Assembly (NCBI GenBank): GCA_019746975.1
Contig: JAIERK010000107.1
Span: 36,251 to 100,250, forward strand
Reading direction: 5' to 3'
From: Candidatus Obscuribacterales bacterium
GTDB lineage: Bacteria > Cyanobacteriota > Vampirovibrionia > Obscuribacterales > Obscuribacteraceae
Length of the DNA: 64,000 nucleotides
The translations under genes were made by a program, and so were the position numbers. Below are positions 8,264-16,110 of the stretch, one piece after another (positions within the stretch are counted from its first letter, which is position 1; the number at the start of each line of letters is the position of its first letter). The notes under the pieces were generated by a model. It did no database searches. It was given only the letters and a program-made list of their open reading frames with translations, and was not told the DNA's origin.

Positions 8264-11200
8264 ATGTACAAGTTGTCATTCATAAAGTTTCCGATTTTCG
8301 GTATCTTGGCTCTCCTGCTATTCGGTAGCGCGGTCGTCTTTCCGCTGTTTCCGCTGCCACAAGTGCCTCAGCTGGAAGCTCGATACTCGATGCACATCGC
8401 TGCAGTCGTCGGAGTAATCCTCGGGTCTGCGCTTGTCGGGTCAATACTCTTCTACCTCAAGTCCAATGGTGCGCAGAAATGGCAGGCTTTCTGGGGAATG
8501 ATCGCTTTCGTTCTCCTGTATGCCGCCCTGGGCAATGCTCTAGCTGACTTCCTGAAAATACAAAACCTAAATGTCGAGTTCAACCTGGCTCAGATGGTAG
8601 TCGTCTGCGTTGGCGGTATTTTGACCACCCTCGGATTCTGGAAGCTCGAGCCGGTGGATCAGTTCGGCACAGGAACCGCCACACTAGAACGGTTCAAGAA
8701 AGGAAAACATCAGCCAGAGCCGAGTGTCACTCCAGTGGCAGCAGCTCCTCCCGCGCCGGAGATCAGCCTCAGCGGACTGCACGCAGCTGAATCTGCAGAA
8801 GACTTCATGAAGCAGAAGGGCAGCTCAATCAAGGGGCTGACATCCAAAACAGATCTATCAGTCGTGCCGCCTCAAGAAGCAGTCATGGCTAAGAAAACCA
8901 CGCCAAGCAGCGTGGAAAGCGCCCAGGCGATTATGACGCCGCCAGTCGAAATCGATCTAGACGCCGCTGATGAAATGCTGTCCGGACCGCTCAACGCATC
9001 GCCTAACGCACCCGCTCAACAGCCGGCATCAACACAGGCATCACCGCTCGGTCGAGGCCTCCCCGATGAAAAGCGGCCTGCGCCAGTTACGACGAGCAAC
9101 CGTCTGCAAGCACAGAAGAGACGCAATACAAGCACATTTACAAAACTGCAAGCGCTATCCGCAAGCGGTACCGGCTCATTGAAGCCTGGACCGCAGACTG
9201 ATGCCGGCACCGGTGGCGGTGACCTCAGAAGTTTGCTCGATCGTCTCGACTCAGAGCCGGAAAGCGACGACTATGAAACCATCGCACCGCCTGACGAAAT
9301 ACGAGTATCGGTCCTTTTCGCCGAACTAGAAATGCAGAAATCATCAGCTCCAGGCACGCCCTCGATGAGCCCCACACCGGCACAGACGTCGAAGCCGTCC
9401 GCCCCTGCACAGCCAACAGGCGCCACTGCCAGTGGTGCTACAAGTCCTGCGGCAGCCGGACCACAAGATTCCAAGCTAGGCGGTCTCGCCGCTAGAATGC
9501 AGCAGAAAAAGACCCAGGCACCAGCCGGTGGTCCGGGTGGTCCAAAACTAGCGAGCCTATTGGACAGAGCAGAAGCTCTTGCGGAGGAGTCTCCAACCGC
9601 AGACGCGCCGGCCAAGCCACCAGCAGTGGAAGAGTTCGATGCCGTCCCTCCGGGAAAACCACCTGCAGTCGAAGAATTCGATGCAGCACCGCCGTCGCGT
9701 GATCAGAGTGATTCGGATCTTCTTTCGAAACGGTTGATGGAAATTTCAACGGAAGAGGATGAGGTCAAAGCACCAGCTCAATCGTTGACCGGAGGAGGGG
9801 CTGAGCCCACCGAAGAGAAGGCTGAGAATGACAAGGTATTCGCGGAGGATGTCGATTCCGAAGTTGATGACATTTTCTCCAATCTGGCCTCCGAAGAAGC
9901 TCAGCGCGAAGTGAAGCACGATGAAGAGATAACCGAAGAAGAGAAAGCCCCTCAGCCGGAAGAGCTCGAGGCAGCGCCGGAAAAAATCGAGCACGAAGCC
10001 GAGCCTGTCGAAGAAGAGTCGCCGGCTGAAGCAGTCGAATCACAAGCCGAGCCGACAGAAGAAGAAGAAGAAGAAGAGGCACACGACGGTCCGCTCTTCG
10101 CCGCGGGCGTCGACGGTGATGTGGACGACTTGTTCGACAACCTGGCCCCGGCGGAGTCGCAACGCGATGTATCCGACCGTGTCGAGCCGGCTCAAGAACA
10201 GTCGGAAGAAGAAACTGTTGCTGAGGAAACTCAAGAAAGTAGTGAAGGTCCATTGTTCTCAGCTGGAGTCGACAATGATGTAGACGATCTCTTCGACAAC
10301 CTTGCTCCGGCAGAGTCGCAGAGAGAAGTTGGAGATCGGCAGGCCGAAAGCGAAGACGCAGAACCTACCGCCGAGATTGAAGCGGCAGCGGCATCAGCCG
10401 AGGAAGAGACAGAGGGGGGTCCTCTGTTCTCCCAGGGTGTCGATGGCGACGTCGATAACCTTTTCGATAACCTGGCACCAGCAGAATCACAGCGCGAAGT
10501 CGGAAAAGCAGCCGAGCCGACAGAGGAAGAATCAGCCGAGGGCGAAGGACCACTGTTCGCTGCCGGAGTCGATGGTGACGTAGACGACCTCTTCGACAAC
10601 TTGGCACCTGCCGAAGCTCAGAAGACAGTCGAAGAGATTCGTACCACTAAGGAAACACAGGCTGAAGATCAGGCTGAAACAGAATCCCAAGAGCCGGCTG
10701 CCGAGCGGCAAGCCCAAGACGAGCAAGAACTCACTGGCGAGATGGAACCGGCAGAAGAGGCCGAACCGGCCGCCGACAGCGAAACCCTGTTCCAGCTGGG
10801 CGATTCTGATGTCGACGATATCTTCGCCGGACTGGCGGGCAGTCAGCTTGACGTCAACGCAGAGACTCTGATGAAGGTCAAACCGCCTGAGCAGGAGATG
10901 TCCGTCCCGTCGTCACTTGTAGAGACCGGTGATCGTATCCCAGTACTCAATCCGGATGCATATCCAAAGACTCCGAACCAGACAGGCGATATGCCTTCTA
11001 TGTCGTCAGAGCAAGCGCAGAAGGTCAAAGAGAGCGCGCTGGAAGCGAAGGCGGTAGAACCAGCTTCGGCAAAGGCTGGAGAACCAGAAGCTAAGAAGAA
11101 GGCGGATGCAGACGAACCAGAAGAAGCCGACGACGAAGAAAGCATCGAAGTGGCCGCCGCGCCAAAGGAGTCTCCAGAGGCTACTCGACTCAAGAAAGAG

Positions 11201-11746
11201 CTGAAGGAATTCGGCAAGTTGTCCGGCAAGTCTGCAGCAGCCCCCAAGGTGGTCGGCGAGAACGTCGGCACCATGAAAACTATTGGCAAACTGCTAATCG
11301 ACAACCAGGCGATCGAAAATATCATCAAAGCGGGAGAGCAACGCAAGCTTGGTTCTGGCCTGGCGACCGCCCGTGTGATCAGCACCGCTCGCGGTCAAGG
11401 CATCATGGATCTCCTCCACAAGATCGACACCTACGAAGGCGTGGTCGGAAGCTTGATCGTTGGTCACGATGGTCTGGTCATGGCCTCAACTCTGAAAGAG
11501 GGTTGGGACAAGGACATGATGGGAGCGCTCTCTACTGCATTGCTGTCAACAAGTAACCTGACCACCAAGAAGTTGGAAATCGGTAAATTGCGACAGATGG
11601 TGATGCTCACACATATCAACAATCAGGACAAGACTACGGTTCTTACCGACGTCGATGTTGGTATCCTGGCAGTGTTCCTTGAACAAACAGACATCACGAA
11701 GATCGATGGTCTTCTCGATATCATTCACAAGACGATTCACGGATAA
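8264..11746 (+). CDS. Membrane-anchored repeat protein with C-terminal Roadblock/LC7 domain
   Basis: From ATG 8264 the product is 1,160 residues; an upstream in-frame TTG at 8180 is less likely because the N-terminus MYKLSFIKFPIFGIL starts a membrane segment. Four hydrophobic helices (about 8-28, 44-64, 73-95, 108-126) form a membrane anchor. About 900 residues of low-complexity Pro/Ala/Glu-rich sequence follow, with six copies of an acidic 28-residue module built around DVDDLFDNLAPAESQREV. The last 110 residues (from about 1,048) match the Roadblock/LC7 fold, which in bacteria and eukaryotes dimerises and often regulates small Ras-like GTPases (MglB type). No GTPase gene of that type is adjacent. 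Function is inferred as a membrane scaffold. It stands alone after the pheT terminator. Confidence 0.8.
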   Translation: MYKLSFIKFPIFGILALLLFGSAVVFPLFPLPQVPQLEARYSMHIAAVVGVILGSALVGSILFYLKSNGAQKWQAFWGMIAFVLLYAALGNALADFLKIQNLNVEFNLAQMVVVCVGGILTTLGFWKLEPVDQFGTGTATLERFKKGKHQPEPSVTPVAAAPPAPEISLSGLHAAESAEDFMKQKGSSIKGLTSKTDLSVVPPQEAVMAKKTTPSSVESAQAIMTPPVEIDLDAADEMLSGPLNASPNAPAQQPASTQASPLGRGLPDEKRPAPVTTSNRLQAQKRRNTSTFTKLQALSASGTGSLKPGPQTDAGTGGGDLRSLLDRLDSEPESDDYETIAPPDEIRVSVLFAELEMQKSSAPGTPSMSPTPAQTSKPSAPAQPTGATASGATSPAAAGPQDSKLGGLAARMQQKKTQAPAGGPGGPKLASLLDRAEALAEESPTADAPAKPPAVEEFDAVPPGKPPAVEEFDAAPPSRDQSDSDLLSKRLMEISTEEDEVKAPAQSLTGGGAEPTEEKAENDKVFAEDVDSEVDDIFSNLASEEAQREVKHDEEITEEEKAPQPEELEAAPEKIEHEAEPVEEESPAEAVESQAEPTEEEEEEEAHDGPLFAAGVDGDVDDLFDNLAPAESQRDVSDRVEPAQEQSEEETVAEETQESSEGPLFSAGVDNDVDDLFDNLAPAESQREVGDRQAESEDAEPTAEIEAAAASAEEETEGGPLFSQGVDGDVDNLFDNLAPAESQREVGKAAEPTEEESAEGEGPLFAAGVDGDVDDLFDNLAPAEAQKTVEEIRTTKETQAEDQAETESQEPAAERQAQDEQELTGEMEPAEEAEPAADSETLFQLGDSDVDDIFAGLAGSQLDVNAETLMKVKPPEQEMSVPSSLVETGDRIPVLNPDAYPKTPNQTGDMPSMSSEQAQKVKESALEAKAVEPASAKAGEPEAKKKADADEPEEADDEESIEVAAAPKESPEATRLKKELKEFGKLSGKSAAAPKVVGENVGTMKTIGKLLIDNQAIENIIKAGEQRKLGSGLATARVISTARGQGIMDLLHKIDTYEGVVGSLIVGHDGLVMASTLKEGWDKDMMGALSTALLSTSNLTTKKLEIGKLRQMVMLTHINNQDKTTVLTDVDVGILAVFLEQTDITKIDGLLDIIHKTIHG
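9830..10855 (+). repeat. Six coding repeats of a 28-residue acidic module
   Basis: Copies lie at 9830-9913, 10088-10171, 10247-10330, 10418-10501, 10547-10630 and a shorter diverged one at 10781-10855, all in frame. Copies 2-5 share G-P-L-F-x2-G-V-D-x-D-V-D-(D/N)-LFDNLAPAE-(S/A)-Q almost unchanged in protein while varying at synonymous sites. Spacers are Glu/Ala-rich and unequal. Copy 1 (DIFSNLASEEAQREV) and copy 6 (DIFAGLAGSQLDV) are the divergent ends. Confidence 0.9.
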
Positions 11747-11799
11747 AAACTGGAAGGTCGGTTTGCGCGACTACAGTTTGGTTGCCTTCCCAATCTTGA

Positions 11800-11940
11800 G
11801 TGAACCGAAAAACGTCACCAGTTCATCAATTAGACGACAGTAGAACATTGCTACTGCATTGCCCCGAAATGTGAACCGAAAAACGCTCAGTTCTTCAATT
11901 CGACTGGCAGCAGATCATTGCTTCGCGCTAATGCGGTTTA
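11800..11940. repeat. Degenerate tandem repeat, about 71 bp x 2
   Basis: Unit 1 (11800-11870) and unit 2 (11871-11940) both begin GTGAACCGAAAAACG and continue with matching blocks (AGTTC, TCAATT, GAC, CATTGC). They fill much of the 329-bp gap 11747-12075 between convergent genes. No coding frame or terminator is evident in the rest of the gap. Confidence 0.6.
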
Positions 11941-12075
11941 GGAGGAGCCGACTGTAATGGTTTGACACCCTAACTGGCTTACTCGTCTGCCCCAAACGTC
12001 CTCAAGTGAACGTTTACCTGCGGACCATTGAAATTCTTCCAACTCAATCAACAAGTCCTGGGTGACCACCACATC

Positions 12076-14211
12076 TTATTTGCTTGGACCTGCCTTTTCG
12101 AGAGCCTCTACTATTAATGATTCATTGATCACTTCTGGAAGCACAATTTTGTCCTGAGGACGACCAGCAGGGAACACCACATATAGCGGCACTCCCGATC
12201 GATTAAGTTTGTTCAAAATCTTCGTAATATCAGGATCTTGCGTGGTCCAGTCGGCTTTCATCGTGACGACCTTGAGCTCACGCATTTTGTCTCTTACCCT
12301 GTCAGTGCTGAGAAACAATTTCTCGTTTGTCTTACAGGTCAAACACCAGTCCGCCGTGAAGTCCAAGAAGATAGTCTTGTTGACTTGCACTTCCTTGGTA
12401 AAGTTATCAATGGTGAATGGCTCCCAAGTCAAACCCGCTCCGTCCGGCTCGCCATTGCTGGCGGTGGCAGTTGCAACCTTCTTTTGACCTGGTGCCAGCG
12501 CTAAAGATATCGAAGGTTGGGCAATTACAAAGCAGTAGGCACCCGCAGCCACTAGCAATACAGAGACGCCCCACACCTTGAACTTGCGTTCGTTGGTGCT
12601 GGTCAGATCAGTGTATCGACTAATGATCCAACTGGCCAGCGCGATCGTGAGCAGGAAGTAGGATGTCCACATCTGTCCTTCAGGACCGACCTGTTGTCCC
12701 AGCACATACAGCAACCACACGACGGTAGCCATCAACACGAAACCCATCGACTCTTTGAATTTTTCCATCCAAACTCCGGGCTTCGGAAAGAATTTCATGA
12801 GGTTGGGAAAAGCCGTAAAAATCAAATATGGCAATGACATACCCAAGCCGCTAATCAGAAAGATGCCGACTACGACCCAATCCGGCTGCGCAAAAGCGAA
12901 ACCAAGGGCGGTACCGAGAAATGGCGCTGTGCAAGGCGTCGACAGTGTGGTTGCCAGCACGCCTTTGAAAAATGTCCCAACAAAACCCTCTTTCTGAGCG
13001 AGCTTATCGAGCTTGTCTTGCCCAGTGGAGATGTTGACGTAGAACAAGCCGAATAAACTGAGGGCAAGTAACAACACGATGACGCTCATGATAATGACGA
13101 ATCCGGGATACTGAAATTGAAATCCCCATCCGACCGACTGTCCTGCGGCCCGCACACCAAGCACAATCAGGGCAAGAACCAAGAATGACGATAGAATTCC
13201 AGAGGCAAAGACAATTCCCAATAAGCGCACGCGAGCCGGCTCCTCATCCGCCTGCTCAATGAAGCTCATTATCTTGATTGCGATCACAGGTAGGACGCAC
13301 GGCATGAAGTTGAGGATGAAGCCACCTACGAGCGCAAAACCAAAGAAGTAAAGTATATTCTGCGATTTATCGGCATCACTTGTAGTACCAAAAATTTCGT
13401 CGAGTGCTTCTGAATCTTGTCCGGAAGATGCAGTTGCAGCGCTTGTCGTAGTGCCGGTCGCGGTGTCGGTGGAAGCGGCGGACGGACTAGACTCGGGTGT
13501 CGAGCTTTGTGTTGCGGCAGTCCCTGGTGAGGTTGGCGCCGCATCATCAGCATGAGACTCATCCGGTAATGAGGTCACAGAGCCGGTAAAGCCAATTTTA
13601 GAAAATTTCGCTGCGTTGGTCTTCTCCGGGTTGTCTGTAGAAACAGGAACAGTGATAGAAACAATCGACTTACCAGGCAAGCATATTTCTTTGCAGGTGA
13701 GCCATTTGAGATTGGCTTCAATCTTCACCGTTCCGCCAGGAGCCAGATCCGCCGGCGGCGTTATCTTAGCCGCAATAAGTGTTGAACCGGAGTAGCCATA
13801 TGTCGTAATCCCTGCATCAACAAACTTGTGTGGCTTCTCCCACTGCAGCTCCTCGCTCTTAAAGCCGTGTGGAAGCTTCCATTCAACGCCGGTAGGCATT
13901 CCTGCGTCGCCGGCTTCCTTGTAGTAAATATGCCAACCCGGATCGATCTGGAAGTCGACGCCTACTAGGAATGGCTCTCCCGGTTTGATTGTTGAGCTTT
14001 CAGGAACAAGAGTGGCCTTCGCATGCACCTCCCCCTGCGCAAGCGACACCTGAGACATCGTACTGGGATCCAAGCAATTAAGTGACACCAGGGCCACTAA
14101 AAGCAAGCCCAATGGAAGTAGTCGTCTGAGCCGCCTAACTAATACGCTACTTCTTCCAGCACAAGCACTCGGATCGTGAACCGTATTCGATACCATAGGT
14201 CGATTTTCCAT
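12076..14211 (-). CDS. DsbD-type thiol:disulfide interchange protein
   Basis: The 711-residue protein has three DsbD modules. After a signal/anchor near residue 25-50, a periplasmic alpha-type domain includes the redox pair in CKEICLPGK. A polytopic membrane domain of about eight helices follows, with the conserved cysteines in NFMPCVLPV and LSTPCTAPF. The C-terminus is a thioredoxin-like domain with active site CLTC in FTADWCLTCKTNE. DsbD carries electrons from cytoplasmic thioredoxin to periplasmic proteins for disulfide isomerisation or cytochrome c maturation. A Ser/Thr/Ala-rich linker (about 222-270) separates the alpha and membrane domains. Start choice between ATG 14211 and ATG 14196 is uncertain. 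Confidence 0.93.
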   Translation of the reverse strand: MENRPMVSNTVHDPSACAGRSSVLVRRLRRLLPLGLLLVALVSLNCLDPSTMSQVSLAQGEVHAKATLVPESSTIKPGEPFLVGVDFQIDPGWHIYYKEAGDAGMPTGVEWKLPHGFKSEELQWEKPHKFVDAGITTYGYSGSTLIAAKITPPADLAPGGTVKIEANLKWLTCKEICLPGKSIVSITVPVSTDNPEKTNAAKFSKIGFTGSVTSLPDESHADDAAPTSPGTAATQSSTPESSPSAASTDTATGTTTSAATASSGQDSEALDEIFGTTSDADKSQNILYFFGFALVGGFILNFMPCVLPVIAIKIMSFIEQADEEPARVRLLGIVFASGILSSFLVLALIVLGVRAAGQSVGWGFQFQYPGFVIIMSVIVLLLALSLFGLFYVNISTGQDKLDKLAQKEGFVGTFFKGVLATTLSTPCTAPFLGTALGFAFAQPDWVVVGIFLISGLGMSLPYLIFTAFPNLMKFFPKPGVWMEKFKESMGFVLMATVVWLLYVLGQQVGPEGQMWTSYFLLTIALASWIISRYTDLTSTNERKFKVWGVSVLLVAAGAYCFVIAQPSISLALAPGQKKVATATASNGEPDGAGLTWEPFTIDNFTKEVQVNKTIFLDFTADWCLTCKTNEKLFLSTDRVRDKMRELKVVTMKADWTTQDPDITKILNKLNRSGVPLYVVFPAGRPQDKIVLPEVINESLIVEALEKAGPSK

Positions 14212-14220
14212 ACACCTTAT

Positions 14221-14570
14221 TCAATCGCTGCCAACAATCAAGACTCTCTTATCTGATGCCATAGTCTATTATGACCTGTGTCCTGATAAATCTCCTGATC
14301 GAGGCAAATTGAGCATTGCCCATCCAACATCCGCCCTACTCAATCGTGCTGACAATCAAGATTCCATTACTCGCTGAGAGTACTTGATTACACGTTTTAT
14401 TATGACCTGTGTTTCAATGAATTCTTCAAATCAGCAACTTGACCGCGAGGTCGATGCATAAAATCTTCGTCAATTCCTAAGGTAAGCTGCTAACGAACAG
14501 GCTCCGAGTGTTTGATACCACAGCCCTATGGCCGGCGTTTCGATAAAATCTCCTGACTGAGGCAATTTGC
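14221..14570. repeat. Three-copy degenerate repeat reaching into the GH1 gene end
   Basis: A first unit starts at 14221 (TCAATCGCTG, then CAATCAAGA) and a second at 14340 (TCAATCGTGCT, then CAATCAAGA); each contains TATTATGACCTGTGT (near 14268 and 14399). A third partial copy at 14525-14570 matches unit 1 from 14269 on: both read CTATG/TTATG, then GATAAA, TCTCCTGA and GAGGCAA. This last copy forms the 3' coding end and stop of the GH1 gene. The repeats fill the 314-bp gap upstream of the DsbD gene. Confidence 0.6.
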
Positions 14571-15956
14571 CGCAGCAATGTCACCATAAACATAGGCGCT
14601 CTGCCTGGGAGCCCGAGCTTGATTGGGATAGCTCACCCTGACGAGTCCAAAGCGCTGGCACAATCCCTCCGCCCACTCGAAGTTATCCAAGAGTGACCAG
14701 TGAAGATATCCACGAACAGGCGAGCCAACCTTGATCGCCTCGTGAATCGCTTTCAGGTGAACGGCCAGATAGTGAACGCGCTCCTTATCGTCCAGCGACC
14801 AATCGCCGTCCTCTAACTGGCTTTCGTATCTCTCGGCATAACCGTTCTCTGTGATGAAAATTTCGCGGGTCTTCCTGTTACTACTCACCAAGTAAGGCTT
14901 CACGTCATGAGTCAAAATCTGGTAAAGCCCTTCAGGATAAACTTCCCAACCAAGTGCATTTGTCTTGAGCTGAGGCTTATCAGACGCTTCACCAAAAACA
15001 TCAATAGGCCATGAAGGCTTAAATCTGGATAATTCGCGAGTGTAATAGTTAATTCCGATGTAGTCCATGCTGTCCTTGAGACCTTTGATCGGTCCTTCCA
15101 GATCGCGGAACTGCTGATAGCAGCCGAGCGGAAATGGCAAGCGGTAGACACCCGAATTGATGCTCGAGGGGAAAAGGTGATTGAAAACGTTGTCTCGCAC
15201 CATGCAGACTACGTGATCCATTATGCTCAGCGGTTTTTCAGGTGAAAACGGTCGCCAGTGATTGGTGAAGCTCACAGGCGCATCCGGATACTTGCTCTTG
15301 ATTGCCTCATATGCCATGGCGTGGCCGGCGAGCATATGTCTCACGCAAGTGAACGCGGAAAGGTAATCACCCTTCAGTCCTGGAGTCCAGACGCCGGCGA
15401 TAAAACTCTGATAGGCATATGCCATGGGCTCATTTATTGTGAGCCAGTAATCAACCAGGTCTCCAAAGGCATCAACGATCTTAATGGTAAAAATGCGGAA
15501 CTGGTCAGCGCTGATCGGATTGAGCCATCCGCCTTTCTGCGCCAACCACTGCGGCAGACAGAAGTGAAAAAGTGTGACGAAAGTGACGATTCCTTGCTCT
15601 CTCAACTGCGTAAGCAGCCGCCGGTAGTATTCGACCGCTTCTGGATTAAGCTCACAAGCCGAGTCTGACGAGTTTGGCTCCGCAGAAAGAAGCGCCGGCC
15701 AATTGAGACTGAGTCGAAAAGCCTTTAATCCGAACTCGTTGAGCAGCTTGACATCGTCCGGATACTTGTTAACGAAGTCGCAGGCGCGCTCGGCAGTACT
15801 ACCGTCCAGAATGCGGTCCGGGGTCATCATCCAGTCAGACCAGTCAGACAGCCGCGCCTGCATCTCTGAGCCGTATCCCTCAATTTGGAAATGAGAGGTC
15901 GCGGCGCCCCATAGGAAGCCTGGCGGAAATGTTCGCTTGTCGGATGTTTCGCTCAC
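14526..15956 (-). CDS. Glycoside hydrolase family 1 (beta-glucosidase type)
   Basis: The 476-residue protein is full length for GH1 and shows the N-terminal signature FPPGFLWGAATSHFQIEG, the acid/base glutamate Glu176 in TINEP and the nucleophile Glu370 in ITENG. GH1 enzymes hydrolyse beta-glucosides, beta-galactosides or 6-phospho derivatives; the absence of an obvious PTS neighbour favours non-phosphorylated substrates. There is no signal peptide, so it is cytoplasmic. The start is GTG with GAGGACC just before it. The last codons lie in a repeat copy shared with the downstream intergenic region, so the C-terminus may be recently altered. Confidence 0.93.
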   Translation of the reverse strand: MSETSDKRTFPPGFLWGAATSHFQIEGYGSEMQARLSDWSDWMMTPDRILDGSTAERACDFVNKYPDDVKLLNEFGLKAFRLSLNWPALLSAEPNSSDSACELNPEAVEYYRRLLTQLREQGIVTFVTLFHFCLPQWLAQKGGWLNPISADQFRIFTIKIVDAFGDLVDYWLTINEPMAYAYQSFIAGVWTPGLKGDYLSAFTCVRHMLAGHAMAYEAIKSKYPDAPVSFTNHWRPFSPEKPLSIMDHVVCMVRDNVFNHLFPSSINSGVYRLPFPLGCYQQFRDLEGPIKGLKDSMDYIGINYYTRELSRFKPSWPIDVFGEASDKPQLKTNALGWEVYPEGLYQILTHDVKPYLVSSNRKTREIFITENGYAERYESQLEDGDWSLDDKERVHYLAVHLKAIHEAIKVGSPVRGYLHWSLLDNFEWAEGLCQRFGLVRVSYPNQARAPRQSAYVYGDIAAANCLSQEILSKRRP

Positions 15957-16110
15957 GGTCCTCGATTCTACCGATCAATTGAGATGAGTTGGTGTGTTAT
16001 TACAGATTACGCTCATAAGAGACGTTATATCCTAAAACAAGAAAAAGGTTGGCTAGTGTTGAACTATAGCGAAGTATGATGAGCGGTTTAAAAGCAGGTT
16101 AGCTCTTGCC

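Noticed and set aside
9952..10607. Several minus-strand frames opposite the Roadblock repeats
   Set aside because: Ser-rich or Leu/Arg-rich mirror translations of Glu-rich repeats; no start signals.
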